A stretch of DNA of 64,000 nt from Chloroflexota bacterium (GTDB taxonomy: Bacteria > Chloroflexota > Dehalococcoidia > Lucifugimonadales > UBA3495): positions 100,947 to 164,946 of the forward strand of contig JAPPMU010000015.1 of the NCBI GenBank assembly GCA_028873965.1, read 5' to 3'. Each line of letters begins with the position of its first letter. Position 1 is the stretch's first letter. Shown here piece by piece: positions 42,893 to 53,776 of the stretch. The position numbers and the translations under genes were made by a program. A model generated the notes under the pieces. It was given only the letters and a program-made list of their open reading frames with translations. It ran no database searches and was not told the DNA's origin.

Positions 42893-44482
42893 ATGGTTAC
42901 CCGCTATTTCAACTCGAACCCCGCCGGACGAACCGACGACAATAGCGTCGAGCTTCAGCCGGAACTTGAGGGTATCCTGCGTAACGCCGTGCGCGCCCTG
43001 GGCGGCAGCGCGGCCGTCGTCGCCACCTGGGACGACGCGGTCCGTCGCTTCGTGGTGACCGGAGCCTACGGGCTGGACGGCGGCCAGATCGCGCGCATCC
43101 GGCCGCTGCTCAACGAGGCCATACCCGACCTGGCCCTGAGCCGCGAGCAGTTCGCGCTCCTGTCGGCCCTGTTCCCCCAGACGGCGCTACCCGTCTCCAC
43201 CACCGGAGAGATGCAGAACCCGGTCATGGCGGTCCCGCTGTACACCAACGACGAGACCGTGGGCCTGATCTTCGTGCTCCGCTCCTCCGACGCGGCCAAC
43301 TTCTCCCAGCTGGATCCTCCGGTGCTGGCCGCCTTCGCCGAGCAGGCGGCTATCGCCGTGCAGTCGGCCCGTCTCGCCCACCTGCTGACCCAGGAAAAGC
43401 AGCGGGTGGAGTCCATCCTGGAGGGCAGCGCCGACGGCATTTACACCGTGGACGCCGACCGCCGCATCGTCAGCGTCAACCCTGCCATGGAACGTATGCT
43501 GGGCCGACCCGGCGAGGAACTGCTGGGCCTCCCCTGCGCCGTCGCGCTCAACTGGCGCGATCGCGAAGGACGGCCCATCTGCCCGGGCCGTTGCCCGATG
43601 ATCCACGCCCATCAATCCGTTTCCAACTTGGGCGGCAACGTCACCGAGCTTGCCGCCGCCGCCCGGTCTTCCACCGGCCAACGCACCGAGGTCGCCCTCG
43701 TGTATTCGGTGGTCCGATCACCGGAACTGGCTCCCCTCAACGCGGTGGTCAACGTCCGCGACATGACCCGCGTGCGCGAGACCGAGGAGATGCGGTCAAC
43801 CTTCCTCTCCATGCTGGAACACCAGCTCCAGACCCCGCTGGCCATAATCAAGGGCTACACCAACACGCTGTCCCGGCCCGACGCCCAGTGGGACGGCGAG
43901 ACCCTGCGCCGCAGTTTCGAGGCCATTGAGGAAGAGACCGACCGCATGAGCCAGCTCATGGATCGCCTGCTGCTGGCCTCTCGACTCGAGGCCGGGGCGC
44001 TGCCGCTGAACCTTGAACAGGTCAACATGGCCGGCATCGCTGAGAAGGTAATTGAACGGCTCCAACCGACCTCGAAACGACATTCGCTGTCGGTATCCTT
44101 TCTGGACGATCTTCCGCCGGTCACCGGCGACCCCGGCCTGCTGGAGCAGGTGCTGATCAACCTGGTGGACAACGCCGTGAAATACTCGCCCGACGGTGGG
44201 CCGGTGATCGTATCCGGGGAGCACGATAGCCACGGCGGCGTCCGAGTAACCGTCAGCGACGCCGGCATGGGCGTGCCGCGCTGGGAAACTCGCCGCATCT
44301 TCGAGCGATTCCACCGCTCCCAGAGCCTGGCTTCCACCCACCCCCGTGGCATGGGTCTCGGCCTGTACATCTGCGACGCCATCATGAAGGCTCACCACGG
44401 GGACATCTCGGTGCTCAGCGAGCCCGGCGCAGGTTCCACCTTCACCATCACGCTGCCCAACGGCGCCGGCCCATCTCAGTGA
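42893..44482 (+). CDS. soluble sensor histidine kinase (GAF-PAS-HisKA-HATPase)
   Basis: 529 aa, no membrane segment. Residues ~25-165 GAF-like, ~175-300 PAS with a Cys pair in REGRPICPGRCPM, ~305-370 HisKA whose phospho-acceptor box reads FLSMLEHQLQTPLAIIKGY (His in EHQLQTP in place of SHELRTP), ~410-525 HATPase_c with DPGLLEQVLINLVDNAVKYSPDGG (N box), VSDAGMGVP (G1), FERFHR (F) and GMGLGLYI (G2). It should autophosphorylate and pass phosphate to the regulator whose start overlaps its stop by 4 nt. The signal is cytosolic; redox or gas sensing through the PAS Cys is possible but not shown. Confidence 0.92.
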   Translation: MVTRYFNSNPAGRTDDNSVELQPELEGILRNAVRALGGSAAVVATWDDAVRRFVVTGAYGLDGGQIARIRPLLNEAIPDLALSREQFALLSALFPQTALPVSTTGEMQNPVMAVPLYTNDETVGLIFVLRSSDAANFSQLDPPVLAAFAEQAAIAVQSARLAHLLTQEKQRVESILEGSADGIYTVDADRRIVSVNPAMERMLGRPGEELLGLPCAVALNWRDREGRPICPGRCPMIHAHQSVSNLGGNVTELAAAARSSTGQRTEVALVYSVVRSPELAPLNAVVNVRDMTRVRETEEMRSTFLSMLEHQLQTPLAIIKGYTNTLSRPDAQWDGETLRRSFEAIEEETDRMSQLMDRLLLASRLEAGALPLNLEQVNMAGIAEKVIERLQPTSKRHSLSVSFLDDLPPVTGDPGLLEQVLINLVDNAVKYSPDGGPVIVSGEHDSHGGVRVTVSDAGMGVPRWETRRIFERFHRSQSLASTHPRGMGLGLYICDAIMKAHHGDISVLSEPGAGSTFTITLPNGAGPSQ

Positions 44483-45189
44483 CCACCGCCGAGCAGCGCA
44501 CCATCATGGTGGTGGACGATGAGCCGCACATCGTCCGCTTCACCGCCATGAACCTGGAGGTCGAGGGCTACAACGTCGTCACCGCCGAAAACGGAGCCCA
44601 GGCCCTCGAAACCCTGGACGCCGGCCAGACTGTGGATCTCGTTGTGCTCGACGTCATGATGCCCGAGATGGACGGGTTCGAAACCCTGCGCCGCATCCGG
44701 TCCGATTCGTCGGTGCCCGTCATCTTCGTCACCGTCCGGGGCGACGAGGCCGACCGTGTGGCCGGGCTGGACCTCGGAGCCGACGACTACATCACCAAGC
44801 CGTTCAGCCCCCGAGAACTGGCGTCACGGATCCGCGCCCTGTTCCGCCGCATCGAAGCCGCCGAACCGCCCCGCCTGCAGGAAGTCACCGTCGATGACTG
44901 GCTGACCATCAACTTCGACCAGAGCCGGGTCGTGGCCGGGGGTCAGGAAATGCGCCTGCGCCCCACCGAGTACCGTCTGCTCTACCAGTTGGTCAGCAAC
45001 CCGGGCCAACTCCTGACCCACGACACGCTCCTGGAGCGGGTCTGGGGCCCGGAATATCGCGGCGAGCACCAGTACGTGCGCACCTACGTCACCTACCTGC
45101 GCCAAAAACTGGAGCGCGACCCGCGCAACCCCGAGTACATCCTCAGCGAACGCGGCCTGGGCTACCGCTTCCGCGACCTCGACCGCTGA
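44479..45189 (+). CDS. OmpR/PhoB-type response regulator
   Basis: 236 aa. Receiver domain ~10-120 with the acidic pocket DDEP, the phospho-acceptor Asp in LVVLDVMMPEMDG, the Thr/Ser switch and KPFSPREL; winged-helix DNA-binding domain ~135-235 (LRPTEYRLLYQLVSNPGQLLT, VRTYVTYLRQKLE). Start GTG overlaps the kinase stop as GTGA. Targets unknown; there is no obvious binding repeat upstream. Confidence 0.95.
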   Translation: MTTAEQRTIMVVDDEPHIVRFTAMNLEVEGYNVVTAENGAQALETLDAGQTVDLVVLDVMMPEMDGFETLRRIRSDSSVPVIFVTVRGDEADRVAGLDLGADDYITKPFSPRELASRIRALFRRIEAAEPPRLQEVTVDDWLTINFDQSRVVAGGQEMRLRPTEYRLLYQLVSNPGQLLTHDTLLERVWGPEYRGEHQYVRTYVTYLRQKLERDPRNPEYILSERGLGYRFRDLDR

Positions 45190-45211
45190 TTCAAGGCGTG
45201 TCGTCAAATCC

Positions 45212-45239
45212 CGTCATTCCGGCGAAAGCCGGAATCCAG
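45212..45239. repeat. REP-like palindrome
   Basis: CGTCATTCCGGCG-AAAG-CCGGAATCCAG just after the response-regulator stop. It is first of three copies in the 215-bp gap at 45190-45404. Confidence 0.9.
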
Positions 45240-45278
45240 TAACTGTTCAGAGTTGCGCACGGTTGCCTAACCTCAAAC

Positions 45279-45306
45279 CGTCATTCCCGCGAACGCGGGA
45301 ATCCAG
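45279..45306. repeat. REP-like palindrome
   Basis: CGTCATTCCCGCG-AACG-CGGGAATCCAG, the second copy in the gap, same orientation as the first. Confidence 0.9.
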
Positions 45307-45351
45307 AGGTGCCACACGTGAGCGCACGTGATCGGAGCGAGGATTTCCTGT

Positions 45352-45376
45352 ATTCCGGCTCAAGGCCCGAATGACG
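45352..45376. repeat. partial, reverse REP-like palindrome
   Basis: ATTCCGGCT-CAA-GGCCCGAATGACG: a decayed copy in reverse orientation, closing the group before the molybdopterin-domain gene. Confidence 0.6.
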
Positions 45377-45404
45377 CTATGGGGTTTCAAAATATCAACG
45401 CCAC

Positions 45405-45917
45405 CTAGCCCGCGTTCCGCCCCATAGCAATTTCCCGCGCCGTCTCTTCCGGAGCCGCACCGGTCAACGTGATGCTGTCCACCCACTTGACGCTGGCGTA
45501 GCACGCCTGCCCTACGCTCACCAGACGACACGGGCCGCCATGCTCCTCCGGCAAGTCGGCGCCGTTGAGCCGGGTCGCCAGCAGAACCCCGGAAGGATCT
45601 TCCAGCGCAACGCCCACCTGGAAATCCGCCGCCGCAATCGCCGCGAACCGGGCGGTGGGCAGCGGCTTCACCATGTCCAGAAATACGGCCAGGGGAACGC
45701 CTTCCCACTCCTGTCCCGGTGCCGTCCAACCGTCCACGCACCGGAAGTCGTCCACGATGGTTTGGCGCGTCAATTCCAGCAATTCGGCGGCGCTGAACAC
45801 GGTGGGCCGCTCCACCAGTCCCTCCACCTTCAGCCCCGGCCAGACCTCCGGACGGCCGTGGTGGTTGTCGAAAACGGGCAAGGCGTCATAGACGGCAGCG
45901 TGCTCGGGTTGCGTCAT
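45405..45917 (-). CDS. molybdopterin-binding oxidoreductase domain protein
   Basis: 170 aa, sulfite oxidase/YedY-like Mo-cofactor domain reduced to its core. LKVEGLVERPTVFSAAELLEL opens the fold, TIVDDFRCVDGWTAPGQEWEGVPLAVFLD holds the Cys expected to bind Mo, and ACYASVKWVDSITL closes it. No signal peptide is evident, although YedY-type proteins are usually exported. ATG at 45917 follows GGGAGG. It starts 14 nt after the CopD-like membrane gene, so the two probably act together. Confidence 0.8.
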   Translation of the reverse strand: MTQPEHAAVYDALPVFDNHHGRPEVWPGLKVEGLVERPTVFSAAELLELTRQTIVDDFRCVDGWTAPGQEWEGVPLAVFLDMVKPLPTARFAAIAAADFQVGVALEDPSGVLLATRLNGADLPEEHGGPCRLVSVGQACYASVKWVDSITLTGAAPEETAREIAMGRNAG

Positions 45918-45931
45918 GCTCGAACCTCCCT

Positions 45932-46453
45932 CTAAACCGGCGTGCCCCGGGTCATCGTCACCGCGACGACCACCACCAGGATCGTCAGCAATACGTTGAT
46001 GCGGGCGATCCATACCACCGACCGCCGTAACAGCGGCAGGTAACCGGGTGGCTCGGCTCCCGCTTGCATCGCCTCGATCATCCGGTTGGTGTACGGCCCG
46101 ATGACAAAATCGTGCATCGCGCTCAGCCAGATCACCACGGCCACCAGGGCAACCTTCACCTGCAGCGTTGCCACGAAGTGCCCGCCCAGGCTGAAAAAGT
46201 CCCCGAACCCAATCCCATACCGGGTCGGCAGGATGTACAGCCCCGTCGCCACCAGCAGCACGATGCAAACCCACGAGATCCACCGGAACCGCCTCGCCAT
46301 CGTCCCCAGCATATCCGGCGGCAATACCGGCGGTTCGCCCGGAGCCGGCGCGTAACGCCGCAGCACCGGAATCAGCACCAATGCCAGGAACAGGCTGCCG
46401 CCGATCCATACGATCGCCGACGCCAGGTGAATGAACACTGCTGCCTGGTACAT
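45932..46453 (-). CDS. CopD-like membrane protein, possible haem-binding partner
   Basis: 173 aa with four membrane helices. FIHLASAIVWIGGSLFLALV at the N-terminus, a second helix after RRFRWISW, then QVKVALVAVVIWLSAMHDFV and a last helix near INVLLTILVVVVAV. His in helix 1 (residue 9) and in the AMHD segment could ligate haem or copper, as in CopD/YedZ-like proteins. ATG at 46453 begins the first helix. Topology and pairing with the Mo-domain gene suggest a small membrane-anchored redox system (inference). Confidence 0.65.
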   Translation of the reverse strand: MYQAAVFIHLASAIVWIGGSLFLALVLIPVLRRYAPAPGEPPVLPPDMLGTMARRFRWISWVCIVLLVATGLYILPTRYGIGFGDFFSLGGHFVATLQVKVALVAVVIWLSAMHDFVIGPYTNRMIEAMQAGAEPPGYLPLLRRSVVWIARINVLLTILVVVVAVTMTRGTPV

Positions 46454-46530
46454 GATTCGTCGTCGCGCGGGACAGCCGCTTCCAATCTCGGGGCTGCCAC
46501 GCGCTACCAGCATACACCCATCCATCGAGG

Positions 46531-46559
46531 TTGAACGCTCGGCGTCCGGCGGTTATGCT
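46531..46559 (+). promoter_or_regulatory. promoter of the second SDR gene
   Basis: TTGAAC, 17-bp spacer, TATGCT, about 70 nt before the ATG at 46628. Confidence 0.5.
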
Positions 46560-46627
46560 GTGGCCGAACCTCGACCATATGGGGCAAGTCCGGCGACGCG
46601 CCTGTGGCTTACCCCGGAGATGAAGCA

Positions 46628-47386
46628 ATGCGATTGGAAAGCAAGGTCGCCATCGTCAGCGGCGGCGCGCACGGCATGGGCGCCGTGGAATCCCGCCTCT
46701 TCGCCCGCGAAGGCGCGAAGGTGGTCATCGCCGATATCCGCGACGACGACGGCCGCCAGGTGGAAGCCGAGATCAACGAAGCCGGCGGCGAGAGCGTTTT
46801 CATCCATACCGACGTGACCAGCGAGGACGCCTGGGCCAACGTCGTCGCCCAGGCCGTGTCCCGTTTCGGCCGGCTGGACATCCTCGTCAACAACGCCGGC
46901 ATCAGCAGCCGCGCGGTGCCCGATGACGACAGCCTTGAAGCCTGGTCTCGTATCATGGACATCAACTCCACCGGCGTGTTCCTCGGGACCAAGCACGCCG
47001 TCAACCAGATGCGGCAGAACGGCGGCGGGTCCATCGTCAATATCTCGTCCATCGCCGGCCTGGTGGGGATGCTCAGCGGACACCCCGCCTACAACGCTTC
47101 CAAGGGCTCGGTTCGCATCTTCACCAAGGCCATGGCGGTCCGCTACGGAACCGAAAACATCCGGGTCAACTCCGTCCATCCCGGGTACATGCCGCCCATG
47201 ATGGGCAACATCTCCACCGAAGACGTGCGTGACGGCCGCCGGGCCATGATCGAAGAGCAGGTGCCTTTGGGTCGGGAGGGCCGACAGGAAGAGGTCGCCA
47301 ACGCCGTGCTGTTCCTTGCCAGCGACGACGCCTCCTACATCACCGGGTCCGAGTTGGTGGTTGACGGCGGCTTCACCGCCCGCTGA
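46628..47386 (+). CDS. SDR-family NAD(P)-dependent oxidoreductase
   Basis: 252 aa. SGGAHGMG nucleotide motif, NNAG, NISSIAG (Ser), YNASKGS (Tyr-Lys) and the C-terminal DDASYITGSELVVDGG. Clearly paralogous to the SDR at 2630-3379; both keep GMG(A/E)VE-RLF after the nucleotide loop and the same VHPGxMPPM segment, which suggests one subfamily used twice. ATG at 46628 follows GGAG. Monocistronic. Substrate unknown. Confidence 0.9.
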   Translation: MRLESKVAIVSGGAHGMGAVESRLFAREGAKVVIADIRDDDGRQVEAEINEAGGESVFIHTDVTSEDAWANVVAQAVSRFGRLDILVNNAGISSRAVPDDDSLEAWSRIMDINSTGVFLGTKHAVNQMRQNGGGSIVNISSIAGLVGMLSGHPAYNASKGSVRIFTKAMAVRYGTENIRVNSVHPGYMPPMMGNISTEDVRDGRRAMIEEQVPLGREGRQEEVANAVLFLASDDASYITGSELVVDGGFTAR

Positions 47387-47496
47387 CACTCGGGCCGGCC
47401 CGCGCGCCGGAGAACCGCAACGGTTGAGATAAACTCGCGCCGGCCGGCGTGGCCGCCATCATAAACCCACCGTATCCATCGGTAGAAAGGGAGGGA

Positions 47497-47775
47497 ATGG
47501 TTTTGCCGATCACCGACGTCACCATAGTCCGCCGCTGCGCCGGCTGCTCTGCGGAGTTCGGCACCATGACGGTCAAGAAGGACAACATGCGTCTCATGAC
47601 CAACGACCTGAACTGGTGCGAAGACTGCGGCAAGGAAACCCGCGAAATCCGCGACATCGCGGAACGCGAGACCACGGTCAGCGCCGAACAGGCCAGCTAT
47701 CCCGGCAATCCCGCGGTTGAGGACGTTTCCGCCGCTGAATTCCGCCGCCGTCGCAGCGCCGGTATCCGCGTTTAG
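47497..47775 (+). CDS. small zinc-ribbon-like protein
   Basis: 92 aa. VRRCAGCSAEFG and LNWCEDCGKETR give two CxxC pairs 28 residues apart, a single zinc ribbon, then an acidic tail with ETTVSAEQASYPGN. Probably a nucleic-acid or protein-binding accessory. AAAGGGAGGG directly before the ATG is a strong ribosome-binding site. It precedes the SirB1-like gene by 24 nt. Confidence 0.7.
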   Translation: MVLPITDVTIVRRCAGCSAEFGTMTVKKDNMRLMTNDLNWCEDCGKETREIRDIAERETTVSAEQASYPGNPAVEDVSAAEFRRRRSAGIRV

Positions 47776-47799
47776 CTCTGGCCGGCGAAGGAGCAGCCT

Positions 47800-48639
47800 A
47801 TGTTTGCGGCAGACGCGATCCTCGAACTGCAACGGCTGGTTGCTTCTGAGTCGGCCGATACCGTCGGCGGCGATTTCGACCTCGCCACCGGCGCCCTGTT
47901 GGTGGCTTCCACCGACGATCCCAACGTCGACATCGACGGCTGCCGCGCCAATCTCGATCGTATGGCCGACGCCGCGCGAGGCCGGATGCCTTCGGAACCC
48001 CGGCCCCTTGAGGAACTCAACGCCATCACCGATCTGCTCTTCGGCGTCATCGGTTTCTCCGGCAACCGGGACGACTACTACGACCCCAACAATTCCTACC
48101 TGAACCAGGTACTGGAGCGCCGCCTGGGCATTCCCATTACGCTTTCGTTGTTGTGCATGGAGGTCGGGCGCCGCGCCGGCGTACCGGTGCTGGGAATCGG
48201 TATGCCGGGCCATTTCCTCGTCCGTCACCGCGATGAGGAGAACTACTTCGTTGACGCCTTCAACGGCGGTTTGCTCATGAACCGCGACGAATGCGGTGCC
48301 GTCCTGCGGCAGGCCGCTGGCGAAGACGCCCGCTTGGAGGAGCATCACCTCAACCCGGTGACCCCAAGAGAAATCCTGGCCCGCGTCCTGCGCAACCTGA
48401 AGGCCATCTATTGGGATCGCGAGGAATTCGACCGCTGCATCACCACCATCGGCGCGTTGATGGCGGTCCTGCCGGACCGGCCCGAGGAACAGCGCGACCG
48501 CGGCGTGGTCCACCTTAAGGCCGGCAATCATCAACAATCTGCCGACGATTTTGCTGCGTATATAGAAGCAGCACCCCACGCCGACGATATCGAGACCGTG
48601 AGGAATGCCCTGTCCAGATTGAGGGGTACGCTGTCCTGA
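47800..48639 (+). CDS. SirB1/transglutaminase-like family protein
   Basis: 279 aa. The core LLFGVIGFSGNRDDYYDPNNSYL, RLGIPITLSLLCMEVGRRAG and GIGMPGHFLVRHRDE match the SirB1 (transglutaminase-like) family. The C-terminal ~80 residues look like a helical TPR-type tail (CITTIGALMAVLPDRPEEQRDRG). The Cys in LLCMEV, the His in PGHFLV and an Asp in YFVDAFNGG would form the triad. Role unknown. AAGGAG precedes the ATG. Confidence 0.85.
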   Translation: MFAADAILELQRLVASESADTVGGDFDLATGALLVASTDDPNVDIDGCRANLDRMADAARGRMPSEPRPLEELNAITDLLFGVIGFSGNRDDYYDPNNSYLNQVLERRLGIPITLSLLCMEVGRRAGVPVLGIGMPGHFLVRHRDEENYFVDAFNGGLLMNRDECGAVLRQAAGEDARLEEHHLNPVTPREILARVLRNLKAIYWDREEFDRCITTIGALMAVLPDRPEEQRDRGVVHLKAGNHQQSADDFAAYIEAAPHADDIETVRNALSRLRGTLS

Positions 48640-48675
48640 TCAACCATAACCTGTCCCATCTAAAGGAGCGTGATA

Positions 48676-49290
48676 ATGCTTCGATACTTGCTGGTCGGAA
48701 TCGGAATACTGATTGTCATCCCCGTGGCGTGGCTGGCCTGGTGGCTCCTCAGCCCGTTGTTCATCACCATGGAAGTCCACGAGGAGTTTCCCCTGGCTCA
48801 CCGGGCCGTCGTCCCCGACAACATGACCATGGCGGAAGTGGAGGACGCCATGGCCGCCGCGGCCAACCTGGAGCGTCCGGTCGATGAGGCCATGCCCGAT
48901 TCCCCGGGTGCGGCGGCTTCCCAAACCGAGCCGCAGGCTACCCTGACCGGCGAGTTCCGCGACGCCGACGCTTTTCACAAGGGATCCGGCACGGCAACGG
49001 TTTACAACCTGGGGCCTGACGCCGGGCACGTCCTCAGGCTGGAAGACTTCCGCGTCACCAACGGGCCGGACCTGCGCGTCCTGCTGGCCAACGCTCCCTT
49101 CCCGGAGGGACATTCGGACCTGGATGATGACGGGTACGTCGAGTTGGACAAGTTGAAGGGCAACGTCGGCTCCCAAAACTATGACATACCGCCCGACGTA
49201 TCGCTGGCCGACGTGCATAGCGTGGTCATATACTGCCACCCGTTCCGAGTGTTGTTCAGCGTCGCCACGCTGGAACCTCCGTCGGGATAA
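48676..49290 (+). CDS. membrane-anchored DM13-domain protein
   Basis: 204 aa. A single N-terminal membrane helix ([20 protein letters not shown]), a ~65-residue linker, then a DM13 domain from about residue 90: [61 protein letters not shown] and [19 protein letters not shown]13 is thought to be a cytochrome-like electron-transfer domain using the conserved Cys, here in YCHPF. ATG 48676 is 8 nt after AAGGAG, better than the GTG at 48670. Outward-facing anchored redox protein (inference). Confidence 0.82.
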   Translation: MLRYLLVGIGILIVIPVAWLAWWLLSPLFITMEVHEEFPLAHRAVVPDNMTMAEVEDAMAAAANLERPVDEAMPDSPGAAASQTEPQATLTGEFRDADAFHKGSGTATVYNLGPDAGHVLRLEDFRVTNGPDLRVLLANAPFPEGHSDLDDDGYVELDKLKGNVGSQNYDIPPDVSLADVHSVVIYCHPFRVLFSVATLEPPSG

Positions 49291-49310
49291 TCCAACTTGA
49301 GGGCCGGTTC

Positions 49311-51152
<1,842 letters not shown>

Positions 51153-51184
51153 TCAACCCGGCGATCAATAAGGAGAGGCCAACC

Positions 51185-52102
51185 ATGCCCATCGAACAGG
51201 TATCCCCCGGCCTGGAACGGATCATCGACCTGGACCAGGAGGTCGAATGGCTCGCCAGCGGTTTCGGCGGCGACGGCTCCGCCCTCGGAGTGCCCTGGTG
51301 GCCCGCCGAAGGCCCGGTCTGGTTCCAGGAGGGTGGCTACCTGCTCTTCAGCGACATCGGCGGCAACCGGCGCATGCGCTACAACGACGCCGACGGCCTG
51401 TCCGAGTTCCAGTTGGGCACCAACGAGGCCAACGGCCTGACCCGTGACCCGCAGGGCCGGCTCCTGGCCTGCGAGCACGATGCCCGCCGCGTCACCCGCC
51501 AGGAAGCCGACGGCAGCATCACCGTCGTCGCCGACAACTACCAGGGCAAGCGACTGAACCGTCCCAACGATCTGGTGGTCAAGTCCGACGGCGCCATCTA
51601 CTTCACCGACCCGTACCGCGATACCTATCCCGGCATGGAGTTGGGCTTCGCCGGCGTGTATCGCGTATCTCCCGACCTCAGCGACGTCACGCTGCTCATC
51701 GACGACTACGTCGGCCCCAACGGCCTCTGCTTCTCGCCCGGCGAGAGCATCCTGTACGTCAACGACTCTCGCGTCGGCCTGATCAAAGCGTGGGACGTGC
51801 GACCCGACGGCGGCATTGAAAACGGCCGCCTGCTCTGCGTTCTCGCCGACGAGCGGCCCGGAGTGCCCGACGGCATGAAGTGCGACCTCGAGGGCAACAT
51901 CTACGTCACTGGACCAGGCGGCGTCTGGATCCTCGCCCCCGATGGCCGCCACCTCGGCACCCTCGCGCTGGGTGACGGCAAGCGTGCCACCAACGTCGGC
52001 TTCGGCGGCGGCGACTGGAAGACCCTGTACATCACCACCTTCGAGGAGCTCTGCCGGGTGCGCGTCAGCATTCCGGGCGTGCCCGTTCCCCGCGTTATCT
52101 GA
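51185..52102 (+). CDS. SMP-30/gluconolactonase-like protein
   Basis: 305 aa six-bladed beta-propeller (SMP-30/Gluconolactonase/LRE-like). PAEGPVWFQEGGYLLFSDIGG, GRLLACEHDARRVTRQEADG, RPNDLVVKSDGAIYFTDP and VGPNGLCFSPGESILYVND provide the Glu, Asn and Asp metal ligands. Predicted lactone hydrolysis with a divalent metal. AAGGAGAGG precedes ATG 51185; the frame upstream (to 50675) is the shadow of the GH15 gene. Fits with the sugar-active gene 32 nt upstream. Confidence 0.92.
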   Translation: MPIEQVSPGLERIIDLDQEVEWLASGFGGDGSALGVPWWPAEGPVWFQEGGYLLFSDIGGNRRMRYNDADGLSEFQLGTNEANGLTRDPQGRLLACEHDARRVTRQEADGSITVVADNYQGKRLNRPNDLVVKSDGAIYFTDPYRDTYPGMELGFAGVYRVSPDLSDVTLLIDDYVGPNGLCFSPGESILYVNDSRVGLIKAWDVRPDGGIENGRLLCVLADERPGVPDGMKCDLEGNIYVTGPGGVWILAPDGRHLGTLALGDGKRATNVGFGGGDWKTLYITTFEELCRVRVSIPGVPVPRVI

Positions 52103-52184
52103 ACGCGGCCGCACAACCAGTAGGGGAGACGTAACTGTCGCCCCTACCAAATTCTATCTTCGCGTCCGTCTCGTGGACGCCGGC

Positions 52185-53729
52185 CTATTTGCCCGTGCGA
52201 ATGTAGTCCGCCACCTTCTCGCCGATCATGATCGTGGTGGCATTGGTGTTTGCCCGGATGCAGTCCGGCATGATGGACGCGTCGGCCACCCGGATGTTCT
52301 CCAATCCGTGGATCCTGCCCTGCTGGTCCACCACGGCCATGCCGTCGCTGGCCGGCCCCATCTTGCACGTCCCCGAAACGTGGTGCGACGTGCCCGAGTT
52401 CCGCATCAGCCAGTCGTCCAACGAGGCGTCTGACGTCAGGTCGGCGTCAACGGGATTGACCCGCTCCAGCAGGATGTTCCGGTAGGAGGGGTGCTCCCCG
52501 ATCTCGATGCACGTGCGAATGGCTTTGCGCATCCGTTCCAGGTCAAAGGGTTCCTCGTAGTAGTTGTAGTCCAGGAACGGGTACTCCAGCGGGTCGTTGG
52601 ACTTGAGCCGCAGTTCGCCCTTGCCCAGCGCCAGTTGCAGGCTCGCGCTGATCCCGATGTAGTTTTCGTCGTCGTCGATGACCACCTGCGCCGGCCGGTG
52701 TTCTGAAGTCATCAGCAGCGGCGAGATCTGCATGTCGTTGCGCAGGTACGATTCCTCCACCGTGTACCGCAGGCCCACCTGAATCGCCGCCGCCTGCACG
52801 TCCGGTCGGTCACCGGCGGCGCGGAACAGGACGCACGCCGAGGGATGGTCCCGCAGGTTCTGGCCTACGCCCGGCAGCTCGTGCACCACCGGTATGCCCA
52901 CCTCGCGCAGGTGGTCCGCCGGGCCGACGCCCGAAAGCAACAGCAGTTGCGGCGACGCGATGGCCCCGCTGCTCACCACGATCTGGCCGCCTTCCACGAC
53001 GAACCGTTCGCCGCCACTCTCCACCTCAACTCCCACAGCTCGTTTCCCGTCAAACACCACCCGACACGCCTGCACGTTCGCGCGCAGCGTGAAGTTCAGC
53101 CGGTGCCGTGCCAGGTTCAAGTAGGCCAACGCCGTGCTAATCCGGACGCCTTCCAGGGTGTTGCGCGCTCGCGGCGACACCCCGGTCGACTCCGGGTGGT
53201 TCTGGTCGGGATCGTCGTTGAAACCCAGCGCCAGCGCCGCTTCCTTGAACGCTACCGAGTGCGGCAACCATTCGTCCTGGCGATAGCGCCGCACCGGGAT
53301 CGGGCCGTCGGTGCCGTGCCAGTCGTCCTGAAAGTCGTGGTCGTTTTCCATTCGGCGGAAAAACGGCAGCACGCTGGTGTAGCCCCATTCGTCGTTGCCC
53401 CATTCCGACCACCGGTCGTAGTCCTCCGGTATGCCCCGATACAACACCTGCCCATTGATGGCCGACGACCCGCCCGTGGCCTTCCCACGCGGGATCACCA
53501 GGTCGGTCTGTTGCGCCGTCACCCGGGCGTTGTACGCCCAACTGTGCGGGCCATAGGCCGAAAAGAAAACATTGTTGCCCAGCTTCAGATCGTCCGGCAG
53601 GTGATTGAAGTCGGGGTAGTCCGGCCCCGCCTCCAGCAGCAGCACGCTCTTGTCCTGGTCTTCGGAGAGGCGTGTGGCGATGGTGGATCCGGCCGAGCCG
53701 GCGCCGACCACAATATAGTCGTATCGCAT
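52185..53729 (-). CDS. GMC-family FAD oxidoreductase (choline dehydrogenase-like)
   Basis: 514 aa. N-terminal FAD motif YIVVGAGSAGSTIATRLSED and LLLEAGPDY; GMC signature 1 around PRGKATGGSSAINGQVLYRG; signature 2 VVSSGAIASPQLLLLSGVGP; C-terminal catalytic His in GTSHHVSGTCKMG. Oxidises an alcohol, substrate unknown. GGAGG 6 nt before the ATG. Transcribed towards the SMP-30 gene, with an 82-nt convergent gap. Confidence 0.93.
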   Translation of the reverse strand: MRYDYIVVGAGSAGSTIATRLSEDQDKSVLLLEAGPDYPDFNHLPDDLKLGNNVFFSAYGPHSWAYNARVTAQQTDLVIPRGKATGGSSAINGQVLYRGIPEDYDRWSEWGNDEWGYTSVLPFFRRMENDHDFQDDWHGTDGPIPVRRYRQDEWLPHSVAFKEAALALGFNDDPDQNHPESTGVSPRARNTLEGVRISTALAYLNLARHRLNFTLRANVQACRVVFDGKRAVGVEVESGGERFVVEGGQIVVSSGAIASPQLLLLSGVGPADHLREVGIPVVHELPGVGQNLRDHPSACVLFRAAGDRPDVQAAAIQVGLRYTVEESYLRNDMQISPLLMTSEHRPAQVVIDDDENYIGISASLQLALGKGELRLKSNDPLEYPFLDYNYYEEPFDLERMRKAIRTCIEIGEHPSYRNILLERVNPVDADLTSDASLDDWLMRNSGTSHHVSGTCKMGPASDGMAVVDQQGRIHGLENIRVADASIMPDCIRANTNATTIMIGEKVADYIRTGK

Positions 53730-53776
53730 CGGTACCTCCTAAGCTAATCCGTCATTCCAGCGTCATTAGCAAATCT

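Noticed and set aside
47430-47435. TAAACT as a promoter for the zinc-ribbon gene
   Set aside because: No TGn extension and no -35; could be chance.
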